From Agriotes lineatus (taxonomy: Eukaryota; Arthropoda; Insecta; Coleoptera; Elateridae): 64,000 bases of DNA. A program made the position numbers and the translations under genes. The DNA is taken from positions 62,001-126,000 of the forward strand of contig CALNHX010002811.1 of the NCBI GenBank assembly GCA_940337035.1. The letters are read 5' to 3'. Under the pieces are notes generated by a model. That model was not told where the DNA came from, did not search any database, and saw only the letters and a list, made by a program, of their open reading frames with translations. Below, piece by piece: positions 32,393 to 42,048 of the stretch; the first letter of the stretch is position 1; each line of letters opens with the position of its first letter.

Positions 32393-34972
32393 TTATCGAT
32401 TATCTATATCTAATGGATCACAACGTTTAAGACGATACAGTTTTTGGCTATTATCTAAAAGATTAACAGCTAGTGGGTTTGGGTGAATTTGTAGACGTAA
32501 CAAATATTTTGCACTTGAGCACTTAGCTTCTTGTAACACAGGCAGAACGTTTAAGTCGTTGTGTAGCGTTTCGTTATTCACGAACCAAGGCGCTTGTGTA
32601 ATAGTTCTAAGTGTTTTCGACTGAAAGCGCTGTAATATTTCGATGTTTGACGAACTCGCGAACCCCATAGTTGAATTCCGTATGTCCACAACGGTTTGAG
32701 TATCACTTTGTACACTAATAGTTTATTGGTTAAAGTCAATTGTGAATTTCTGCCCTATAGCCAGTAGAGTTTGGAAAACTTGAGTTCGAGCTGCTTTCGT
32801 TTGGTGAAGATGTGATGTCTCCAGTTTAAACGATGGTCAAGATGCATGCCTAAGTATTTTGCTGTATCAGCGTGGGGTAGTGGTTGACCATTAAGGGTAA
32901 CATTCGGGCACGTATATCTTCGTAGGGTGAAAGTTATTTGTTGTGATTTAGCTTCATTAGCTTTAATACGCCATTTTTTTAACAAAATTTGTAAGCTATT
33001 CAAGGCAGCTTGTAATTTCGCTGATGCAGATACCGGTTCCTTACTCGAGGCTAAGATTGCCGTATCATCTGCAAATGTCGTCATAATGGTGTTTACCGTT
33101 TCTGGTATATCGGCAGTATATATTAAGTACAGCGTTGGGCCAAGAACGCTGCCTTGAGGTACCCCTAATTGTATGCAACCTAAATCTGTTGTTTGCTCTT
33201 GATATTTAATCATAAAATACCTGTTGCTTAAATATGATTGCAGTACTTGATAGTATGGTGCAAGTAATTTAGACTTTAGTTTATATAGCAGCCCTTGATG
33301 CCAGACCTTGTCAAAGGCCGAAATCCGAACTGGTGTTGGAGTATAATATTTAGTTCTTCAAGTACTATCTGTAGTCTTTTTAAGAATATCTTCTCGAATA
33401 TCTTGGAGAGGATAGGTAGTAGGCTTATTGGCCGGTAAGATTCGACTTCTTCTGCTGGCTTTCCAGGTTTTAGTATGAGAATGATTTGACTCACCTTCCA
33501 TTGAGACGGAAAGTGTCCAGTTCTAAGAATTGCATTGTAGATATATGTTAATGCTACGATTGCCTTCTGTGGGAGTTGCTTGACTACAGCTCCTGTTATG
33601 AGGTCATATCCGGGTGACTTCTTCGGCTTTAAGCTAATTCTAATCGCAGCATTGACTTCCCATATATTAGTAGGTTGTAATGGGAGTGCCATTTGGTACG
33701 GGTCATTTAGGAAAGTTTGGATTTCTTCGTCGTGCTGATCGTCGTCGGATGTGTAAGGCTTGAAAACCATTTTCTAAATGATCAGCAAATATTTTAGCTT
33801 TTTCTTTATCGGTGCGAGCCCAGGACCTGTCTTTTTTCCGAATGGGAGGAATATAATTTTTATTTTTCCTAATTTTTGATGTCGCCTTGCATAAGGAATA
33901 CTCTGTTGCTTCCGTTGGTGTAAGCCGTTGTAAATATTCTTGAATTGCTTGTTTTTTTTTTATTTGATAGTAGCGTTTTAAGGTTACGTACAGCGGTGTT
34001 CAGCCTTTGTTTATGTTGTGGTGCTCTTGTTAGCATCCAGGTCTTTCTTAATTTCCTTTTCTCGAGTATTGCTTTCATCACGTCTCTAGGACAGTTTACT
34101 TGCTTGGCATTATAGTTGGTAACCGGAGTTGAGTCCCATGCCGCATTTTGAATTACTTGCGTCAGATTCTCCACAGCATTGTTTATTTGATCCGAGGTCT
34201 TTAAGGGGCAATTTGTGTTTATTCTTTCCTCAACCAATTGTTTGAATAATTTCCAGTTTGTATTCTTATTAGCAAGGACTGCCGTTCTTTGTTTCTTTAT
34301 AATTTTTGAGCTTAGGGTAGCTATTATTGATGAGTGATTCGAAGAGAGGTCAAAATTTTCTTCTACTAGAAACTTACTCTGCGGTATTCTTTTTATGACG
34401 CAAAAATCGATGGCATCAGGAAGTTTATTCCTATCACTGGGCCAATAAGTAGGTTTTCCAGTAGCAAGGGTACTCAAGTTGTTGATGTCAATACACTTAA
34501 CTAGTTCTCGGCCTTTGGGGGTTGTTAGTCTTGAACCCCATCTGGGATGCTTGGCGTTATAATCTCCTCCCACAAGGAATCTGTTTCTGAGGGTTTTGTA
34601 GAATTCTGAATAGGCGCCTTCTTTTATTGAGTGTCTGGGAGGACAATATATCGCAGATATGGTGATTGGTCCATATGAGTCTTCAATAACAACATTAGTT
34701 GCTTGGATATAGTCTGCTTGGAATTTGAGAGCTTTATAATGTGCTATGGTATCTTTTATGATAACGGCACTACCACTGTGAGCAGTGCCGTCGGGATGCT
34801 TTGTATCGTAGATTTTATAATTACGTATCTTTAGATAACTACGATTTGTGTAGTGGGATTCTGAGATCAACATTACATCAATATTGTACGATTTTAAGAA
34901 TGTTGAGGCTTCTAGCCCGTGATTAACAAGGCCATTAGCATTCCAGACAGCTATCTTTAGTATTGGATCCAT
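32393..34972 (-). pseudogene. Jockey ORF2: endonuclease and reverse transcriptase, broken
   Basis: Endonuclease (34972-34300): AVWNANGL, MLISESHYTN, VGGDYNAKHPRWGS, and LSSNHSSI where the catalytic Asp-His pair should be (Asn for Asp). RT: KKSPGYDLITG, YRPISLLPILSKIFEKI, HQFGFR, GVPQGSVLGP, TTFADDTAIL (catalytic FADD), AKYLGMHLDHRLNW. The C-terminal tail ends NPLAVNLLDNSQKLYRLKR. Breaks: a frameshift in an A-run near 33955, another near 33770, and a deletion near 33335 that joins HQFGFR to FDKVWH, removing the segment with the first RT Asp. A later frame change lies near 32720. Confidence 0.92.
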
Positions 34973-35720
34973 TACTTAAGTTTATCAAGTAGTTTTGTAA
35001 CAATGTTCAACATTGTGTCCATTCGTTGATTTAATGCCTCAACTATTTGTTCCAGTTTGTACATCCTATTATTAACAGTATCAGGATTTTGAGCTGTGAC
35101 ATTTGAATAGCTGGGTTTTGTTTCTTTTTGTTGTGAAGCAGGGGCAGTTGGTAGGACTTCTGGGTTACTTGGTGTAGTAGTTGGTTCAGTATCCTGGGAT
35201 TCCTTCGAAGGGCCTCTTAGTCTAAGAGAGGGAAATTTTTTCTTTTGTACTTCTTTGTAAACGCCACAGCCTTTATAGCTGGCGGGATAATTTCCATCGC
35301 ATAGTGCACACCTTAAGTCTTTCCGTTCTTTTATACTACAGTCTTTATTACTATGAAATCCAGCACATTTGACGCATCGCACTTCTCTCGTGCAAAAGTT
35401 TTGGTGTGCCCTAACCTAAGGCAGTTTGAGCACTGGGGTATCTGTCTGGTTTGTCGTACTGGTTCAACAGTGGTTTTACAGCATTGCAGATATTTGATCT
35501 CATATATATTGTTATTGTTCTCTTGGGGTTCCAAATCTAGGAAGAACATCGGAAGCGGTTTTTTATCACGTTGACTTTTTGCATTATATATGGTTCTTAC
35601 AATATGTCCTTTCTCTCTTATTTCTGTTTTTAATGCATCTAAATCTACGGTATTATGAAGCTCTTCTAGAACTACTCTAAAGCTTCTTTGATTCTTTATT
35701 TGGTAGGTGTAGTGTTTTAC
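34972..35720 (-). pseudogene. Jockey ORF1 with one frameshift
   Basis: Minus-strand PRE_C2HC-like segment (YTYQIKNQRSFRVVLEEL, about 35705-35655), then knuckles CSNCLRLGHTKTF-, RCVKCAGFHSNKDC and CALCDGNY, a GCGVYKEVQKKKFP basic motif, and a C-terminal coiled segment (MYKLEQIVEALNQRMDTML). A single missing T near 35395 breaks the frame inside the first knuckle. Codons further 5' (to 35897) stay open but do not look like ORF1 and may be flanking sequence. TAA and the ORF2 ATG overlap as TAATG. Confidence 0.87.
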
Positions 35721-36694
35721 ACTGTAAAAATAAAGTACACCATCGTGTTCACAAAGCTGCAGAGCATCGACACCAATAAAGGCAAGAGTTTCCACGTCAT
35801 AAAAATAAATATCTTTCTGCTGCTCTTCGACGTTGGCGTTGGCATCGGGGACCTTCCGGACACCACAACGAGCACCGTACGAGGTCTGGAGAAGCAAGCA
35901 GGGATTACCAGTGGGCAGTTAGAGCAGCCAGCAACCTTCAGATCATCGCGGGGGAGCTGCAGGAAGCGGTAAATTGCCAGAGAGGACCTGGCCGAGACTT
36001 CGCCTGCAAGAGAGGTTAGGTTAGTGAAAATTTTTTATATACGCCCGATCTGGCTGAAATTTTGGCCAAACCTGAAGGCAGTCTTGGAGAGCCGGTTTCC
36101 GGAGGATTTGTGTGCCCAAATATAATAGCAAGCCCAGGAGAATTAGTTAAAATTGGCAAATGGGCCCCATAAACAATCGAACGCAGACCCACGCCGTTTA
36201 AAACAACCAAGGCTTAGTGTCACTAGAAAACAAAAGTGGTTTAGACGCCGTTTGATGGCGGTAAATTAAAATTGACTTACCGATAAAATCTGCTCATTTT
36301 AGTTGATTTAATTTTACAAAAACGCACGACTTCTGTATGTTTACAATTCTTAGTGTGTCACCATTTGACGTTGTGAGCGCAAGCGCTCTGTAAAGTAATT
36401 TTCACGATAATACAGCGGCGTCCCGCACTAATTTTAACTAAGGAACCCAACGCCCGTTTGAGATTTTTAAGTTTCATGCTGTGATTCTATGAGGTAGCCA
36501 GCTTATTAATTCAGATAGGGGCAAAACAACATTTTTAAAGACATTGCCAGTAAATAAAGAACCCGGAGTTGTTTTTCACCAAAAATTCAATGTCCGTTTA
36601 AAGTCAAATAAAAAGTATTGTGTGGTGATTTATGTTTAAAGCTAATTCATTACAATATAAAATAATATATCACATAAGTCATTGCATAATAACA
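35721..36694. other. Unassigned DNA 5' of the Jockey element
   Basis: The first part (35721-35970) is open on both strands and GC-richer; a minus-strand stretch (KDIYFYDVETLAFIGVDAL) looks protein-like but I cannot place it. The remainder is AT-rich with no feature I recognise. Confidence 0.35.
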
Positions 36695-36696
36695 TA

Positions 36697-37548
36697 TACA
36701 GTGTGGTCCATTAAGTGTGCAACAAATGGGAAATTTTTTTATTAGTTGTACAATCGAAATTTAAATATTGCCAAAAGTTAGTGCATGTGCGATAACCATA
36801 TCAGATGCCCTTAGAATGGCTTCATGTCAAACAATATACAGGGCAGGACAAAAAATATGTAATTCGTTCAAGAACAAAGTTACCTTATTTCAAAAAATAT
36901 AGCAAAATTTTATTGAGAAAACTTGTTTAGAATTAAAAGTTATGCTCAAATACAAAATCACGGCCTCCTATTCGAATTTTGATTCTTTTTTGAAAAATTT
37001 TGTGTTACCCCCGTATGATGCATATTTTTATTATTTTGATTTTATATGTATTTAAAGTAGCCACAACCACACCCCTTTTAAATAACTTTTAGCAACTTGA
37101 AGCGTATTTGTAAAATTTACTTGGATTTATATTTTTTTAGGTAAGCGTCCACTTCATGTTTGTTGCAACGATATTTAACAGAACTTTAGAATTTCGCAAA
37201 TATTCTTTTTAACAAGGCAAATGTATCATACGGGGATAATACAAAATTTTACAAAAAAAGAATCAAAATTCGGATAGGAGGCCGTGATTTTGTATTTGAG
37301 CATAACTTTTGATTCTAAACAACTTTTCTCAATAAAATTTTGCTATATTTTTTGAAATAAGGTAACTTTATTCTTGAATGAATTACATATTTTTTGTCCT
37401 GCCCTGTATATTGTTTGACTTGAAGCCATTCTAAGGGCATCTGATATGGTTATCGAACATGCACTAACTTTTGGCAATATTTAAATTTCGATTGTACAAC
37501 TAATAAAAAAATGTCCCATTTGTTGCACACTTAATGGACCACACTGTA
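36697..37548. mobile_element. Palindromic foldback element with another TIR element at its centre
   Basis: The outer element has two arms of exactly 138 bp (36697-36834 and 37411-37548), inverted copies of each other ending in TACAGTGTGGTCC, flanked by TA (36695-36696 and 37549-37550). Without the inner insertion the arms would meet at CAATATTG with almost no loop. No transposase frame is present. The arms differ at only a few positions. Confidence 0.88.
36837..37408. mobile_element. Inner TIR element (572 bp) inserted at the centre of the foldback
   Basis: Ends TACAGGGCAGGAC and its complement, flanked by TA on both sides (36835-36836, 37409-37410). Inverted arms of about 200 bp or more surround an AT-rich core. 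Inward from the ends both arms carry AAAATCACGGCCTCCTAT or its complement. It has no coding capacity. Confidence 0.88.
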
Positions 37549-37554
37549 TATATA

Positions 37555-38164
37555 TACAGGGTGTTCCGAAAAATCGTTTACAAATTTTCAGGGATTGGAG
37601 AGGAAGGCAAGTGAAGTAATTTTTGCTACGCAACATATGGTCGGAAACGTCTCCTTGTTATTGAAAAAAATTATTTATTACAGATTGCTTTTTATCGCAA
37701 GTTACAAAAGTAAAAACAACCAAAGTGGTACTTAACAACCATCATTCATAATAATTGCTCGAACTGTCGACCTACAACATCGTTGCAAGCGTGGTAGCGA
37801 CGCACCATGTTAGCTCGAACTCTGGCCAAAATTCCTGGAGTTTCCCGGATCCTTCCACAGGCATCAATAATTTGGGCTACCAAGTCCTCCTGTGTTATCA
37901 CTGGAGTCACATACATTAAGCTTTTTAAATCTCCCCATAGGAAAAAATCCAGCGGCGCCACAATTATTATGAATGATGGTTGTTAAGTACCACTTTGTTG
38001 TTTTTACTTTTATAACTTACGATAGATAAAAAGCAATCTGTAATAATTTTTTTTTTCAATAACAAGGAGACGTTTCCGACCATATGTTGCGTAGCGAAAA
38101 TTACATCACTTGCCTTCCTCTCCAATCCCTGAAAATTTGTAAACGATTTTTCGGAACACCCTGA
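37555..38164. mobile_element. Long-TIR element with a transposase remnant
   Basis: It starts TACAGGGTGTTCCG two bases after the foldback's TA and ends with the complement of TCAGGGTGTTCCG, flanked by TA-rich DNA. The inverted arms are about 195 bp each (37555-37750 and 37967-38164). The 210-bp core holds a transposase C-terminal fragment. Confidence 0.88.
37746..37961 (-). pseudogene. C-terminal remnant of a Tc1/mariner-like transposase
   Basis: Seventy-one codons read MAPLDFFLWGDLKSLMYVTP, then VAQIIDACGRIRETPG and a final FEQLL before the stop. The PLDFFLWG-x-LKSL-x-Y signature is typical of the last part of IS630/Tc1/mariner-type transposases common in insects, where the last catalytic residue precedes it. 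The catalytic core is absent and the stop falls at the start of the inverted arm. It is open with no breaks, so the deletion that made this derivative is not old, or copies were amplified after it. Confidence 0.75.
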
Positions 38165-38418
38165 TATATATAGTAATCGCTGTAACAAATTTCTACTGCA
38201 AGTTCTGTACGTGTGTGCCGGCCAAACTTTTAACCTTTTGCTTCTGCTGTCCGAAATTTCAAACATCGAAGAATAAAATTGCTGCAGTGCGTCGACATTC
38301 CGCTCTGATAGTGCATCAAGAATCCAGAAGTGACCACAGCTGTCGACGATTGCAACCTACTGCCCACTCTTACGAAGCTGCTTCTGATCTGTGTGATTAG
38401 CGATAAATTCAATTTTAA

Positions 38419-38843
38419 ATGGATCTAAACAAATTGAATGCTGTTAGCACAATTGTACGGAAGGAAAAACTAAAAGCTCAAGACCTGGAATTAATCAAAA
38501 TATATCGCATTTTAAAACTCAAGTCGAGATTTGCCAAAGCCGGCGGATTCCGATTTATTTTATGCGAGCTGGAGCATGGGACCTTGTTTCTGCCGAAAAG
38601 AATAGTATCCATTTTGACGGAAAATGATGTAATTGCAATGAAAAAATGCGACTGCACCTAGTCTATTTGGGTCTCGAAGAAGACGGAAAGCAATTCCCAA
38701 CACCGTCGCTGAGCTTCCCAAACCACGCAGCCGTCACAGCTGAAATTTGTCGAAGACTTAAGCAAGGGGGAGGAGGAACAAGAGAAAAAAGAGCAAGGCA
38801 AATCGGGCTAGAAAATTCCGACGCTGAGGAGTATATCGGGTGA
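38419..38843 (+). pseudogene. Unidentified small gene-like ORF, frame broken near its end
   Basis: The ATG at 38419 opens 80 codons (MDLNKLNAVSTIVRKEKLKA ... FILCELEHGTLFLPKRIVSI, ending KKCDCT). A second plus frame from 38646 (LHLVYLGLEEDGKQFPTPSL) continues in a protein-like way to 38843, so I suspect one gene with a frameshift near 38650. It resembles short proteins with an FLPKR motif that I recall as repeated in insect genomes, possibly mobile-element associated. I cannot assign a function. Confidence 0.4.
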
Positions 38844-39090
38844 CAATGAAACTAGGGCCATGCTTATATCTTCTTTATTTATGAATCGATTTGGATAAAA
38901 TTTTATACCAAGATACTAGACATAATTTCTGATTGGCTGATAGATATAGTCAAAATGTTTGACTTCCGGTTTTACCGCAAATGATACTAACTTTGTTTTT
39001 TTAAATGGATCACCCTGTATATTTTATATTTTTCTGCATCTACGAGTCAAATTACATATAATAGCCAAATTTCAATTTTTTTAAACAAAA
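38842..39090. repeat. Left inverted-repeat block (pairs with 41020-41333)
   Basis: GGGTGACAATGAAACTAGGG ... GGATCACCCTGTATATTTTA here reappears as the reverse complement at 41020-41333. The inner part reads TACAGGGTGATCC on the minus strand, similar to the ends of neighbouring TIR elements. Divergence between the two blocks is about 10-15%. Confidence 0.75.
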
Positions 39091-39275
39091 AGTTTTTTTT
39101 TATTAATTTTCAGTTTCAGATAAAGATAAAGTAGTGCATGATGCATATCGTTAGATTGGTAATTACATTTTCTATCTAATGGCAAGATGGAACTTAGTAG
39201 ATGCCATTTAAAACATTTTACTTTTTCTTAAAAAACCTTATTGATAAAACAGCTAATATTAAGAGTTGCTAGTCA

Positions 39276-39419
39276 ATTAGAAAAAAAATTCCAGGTCAAG
39301 GCCTTCTATGGTAAAAAATAAAAATTGAAAAAATATTTTTTTTGTTTAAAAAAAATTTAACTTTGGCGAGACTATTATATGTAATTTGACTCATAGAATC
39401 AGAAAAACATAAAATATGC
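39276..39419 (+). repeat. 140-bp block X, first copy
   Basis: Begins TTAGAAAAAAAATTCCAGG and ends CATAAAATATGC. An almost identical direct copy lies at 41019-41163, so it brackets the duplicated polymerase segment. Confidence 0.8.
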
Positions 39420-40414
39420 AAAATTAGATGTGCATGTAAATTTATTAATGATTGAGGAAAATTATGAAGATGAATATGATTATGAATCTTGCCGATGTAA
39501 CCGCAACCGCGCTGCAGATTATTGTAATAATTTTGCCGGCAATGGTAGTAGTGATGATGATGATGGTGATGTTTAGGCCGAAATTGGTTCACTTAACTAT
39601 AAAGAAGTAATCGCAACAAAAAAGAAACATTTTTGTTGGATTAAAAATCTTTCACGTTTAGTAAGTTCGCAAATTAGTAAACATAACGGTCGATTACATA
39701 TTTGCGACAGATGTCATCAGTATTTTCATAGCAAAATTATTTTAGTTGAACATGCTCGAGATTGTATACTTTGAAATACATTCAAAGTTACTCTTCTTAA
39801 CGAAAGAAATAAATTTCTCAAGTTTAAAAACTATAGAAATAGTATTGATGTGCTATTTACTATATTTGCGGACATAGAAAGTCTCTTAAAGCCCATTGAT
39901 GCCTATTCGTCTAAATTGCAAAGTAATCCAAAATGTAAAACTTTAAAGTATCAGAGGCATAAACCTTTCAGTATCGGATATTACTTTCACAGCCATTTCG
40001 ACAGCAGCCTGTAATATTTTAAGCAGTACAGAGGAGCAAAATGTTCGGAATGGTTTGTAGACGAACTTATTTCAGTTGCAGAAAATTTTGCAGATTATGT
40101 TTTTTAAAGAAGTTCCCATGGATCTTACGACAGTAACCTCGAAATCTTTGCATTTAAAATTTCACATTTGTGAAGAAGCTTTTGAAATTAACGAGAAAAT
40201 TTGCCGCGATTACTGCCACATCACCGGCAATTTTAGAGGTTACAGCCATAGTAAGTGCAACCTGAATTATAGTCTATTTCCGGTAATTCCTATAGTTTTT
40301 CACAACTTCAGCAATTACGATTGCCATTCTGTTTTCAACAAGATTGCCAGCCGCTTAGAAGGTAGAATTGAACTCATTCCTATAAATAATGAAAGGTATA
40401 TATGTATAGCTTAA
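39419..40414 (+). pseudogene. Maverick polymerase B N-terminal relic, copy A
   Basis: A duplicate of the segment starting at 42715. It encodes LDVHVNLLMIEENYEDEYDY, a (GAT)n-coded Asp run, HFCWIKNLSRLVSSQ, HICDRCHQYFHS (zinc-binding), an exonuclease-like ADIES, and CHITGNFRGYSHSKCNLNY followed by IVFHNFSNYDCHSVF. Stops include TAG at 39573-39575 (absent from copy B) and those shared with B. The final ELIPINNERYI part, broken in copy B, is open here. Confidence 0.8.
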
Positions 40415-41018
40415 AGGTAAATAATAAGAGTCAAATTAAATAGGTAAAAGGTATTGTTAGGCATTCGATTAGGGAAAAGTTGTCATTTACTAACTACTAT
40501 GACGTATTGACTCGAGGAATTGCAATTTCTTGCTATTAAAATCGAATCAGATCTTATAAACACAAAGTATATATGACAAAGCAAAATAAAATTGCACTTA
40601 GCGCAAACGATGACAAAAGATACATTACAGCTGACGGTATTACCACATTTCCTTAGGCTCATTACAAAATTGTCGAAGAATTGTGAACTAACCAAACAGC
40701 TGCTGCAGCCTCTACGTTTTAATAACTTGCTGCTGATGTTTGTTACGACTGCTGTTGCACTTTAATTAACATTATTAGCTTTAGTTTGTTGCATTATATT
40801 TGACAATAAATGGTCAATGGCGGATCATATGATAATAAATGCATATTAATCTACTTCTAGTGAAATAAATTAATTTTATTTGTATATGTGCTTATATTCT
40901 AGCTTTATAGTTACATTTCAATAATTAATTGTATTCAGCTATTGTGTACCTTGTCTCGTAGCCCTTCAGAATCCGTGATATAAAACAAATCGGGACTTCT
41001 ACTTTTTCTTGCACCTGT
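40415..41018. other. Duplicated downstream part of copy A, ending in Gypsy RNase H
   Basis: Mirrors 43711-44319 as a direct repeat. The last about 90 bases read on the minus strand as the end of a Gypsy RNase H (IQVQERVEVPICFISRILKG). The middle is AT-rich and not assigned. Confidence 0.6.
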
Positions 41019-41333
41019 ATTAGAAAAAAAATTCCAGGTCAAGGCCTTCTATGGTAAAAAATAAAAATTGAAAAAATATTTTTTTTGTTAAAAAAAAATT
41101 TAACTTTGGCGAGACTATTATATATAATTTGACTCATAGAATCAGAAAAACATAAAATATGCAGGTTGTTCCATTTAAAAAATCAAAATTGTTATCATTT
41201 CCGGTAAAACAAGAAGTCAGCCATTGTGACTATATCTATCGGCCAATCAGAAATTATGTCTAGTATCTTGATATACAATTTTATCCAAATCGCATGGCAA
41301 GGCCCTAGTTTCATTGTCACCCGGTATACTTAA
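41019..41333. repeat. Block X second copy plus right inverted-repeat block
   Basis: 41019-41163 repeats 39276-39419 directly. 41160-41333 continues as the inverted partner of 38842-39010, ending GTCACCCGG. Confidence 0.75.
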
Positions 41334-42048
41334 ATATTTTTAATTTTAGTTTTTACTTTGTGTTAGAGTAAGTAGTGTGCATGCTCGGAGTCGAGAGCAA
41401 GTAGCAAGCATATTTTTATTGTAAGGCATAATTTTTAGAGAAAGTTTTGCAAAATTGTATTTTTAATGCCGTCTGTAATAATGAAATGCAAGGCCTTCGA
41501 ATTAAATCGATCAGAGTTTAAAAAATTTGCTCAAGTAGTAGCAGCACATTTTATTGTACGGCATAATTTTTAGAGAAAGTTTTGCTACATTTTATTTTTA
41601 TTGCTGCACTAATTAAATGCATTTTCTCCAGCTAAATCAATCAGAGTTCAAAACATTTTAAATATTGTTAAATTTACGGGGGAATTAGATTAAAATAAAT
41701 TTAACTATGGATTCTAACGCAATAAGTGATCTATCTACAAAAATTCTAAAAACCATAAAAATGCATATTTAATTTTAAAATTACATAAACACAATCACAA
41801 ACATATCAAGATTTGTAAAACAAATGAGTTACTTCTGAGGCGATAATTGAAAAATTTTAAAATTATAGGCAGCAAAAGGAGAATCTAAATGAAATTTGCT
41901 ATCTGAAAAAGTTTAAAGTTCGCTTAAATAAATTATCTGTAGAAGACGTCAGTTGCAAACCCAGCAATACAATAGGATCTCGAGTTATTTGGGAAGATTA
42001 TAATCTGCGTTTCATCGTAGACTTAGAAGCGCTATTATTGTTAGTATA
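41334..42048. other. AT-rich DNA with an imperfect tandem duplication and an exon-like stretch
   Basis: A segment with GGCATAATTTTTAGAGAAAG occurs twice about 130 bp apart (41440s and 41560s). From about 41870 to 42048 a plus frame is open (KENLNEICYLKKFKVRLNKL ... VIWEDYNLRFIVDLEALLLL) after an acceptor-like TTATAG; it may be an exon or element gene but I do not recognise it. Confidence 0.4.

Larger units (their letters stand above)
32225..35720 (-). mobile_element. Jockey-clade non-LTR retrotransposon, nearly full length, damaged
   Basis: On the minus strand: ORF1 (35720-34972), ORF2 with endonuclease and RT (34972-32393), a short 3' UTR and an A-run (complement of TTTTTTTT near 32231-32238). 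The copy is related to the fragment at 298-2447, sharing KIAVWNANGL/KIAEWNANGL and the TAATG ORF junction. The 5' boundary is uncertain, because ORF1-like sequence fades around 35720. Five lesions are visible: three single-base frameshifts upstream of the RT core, an endonuclease Asp-to-Asn change and a deletion inside the RT. Confidence 0.9.

Noticed and set aside
39296..39592. His-rich ORF (KHHHHHHHYYH) on the minus strand
   Set aside because: Antisense of the (GAT)n Asp-coding run in the polymerase B relic.
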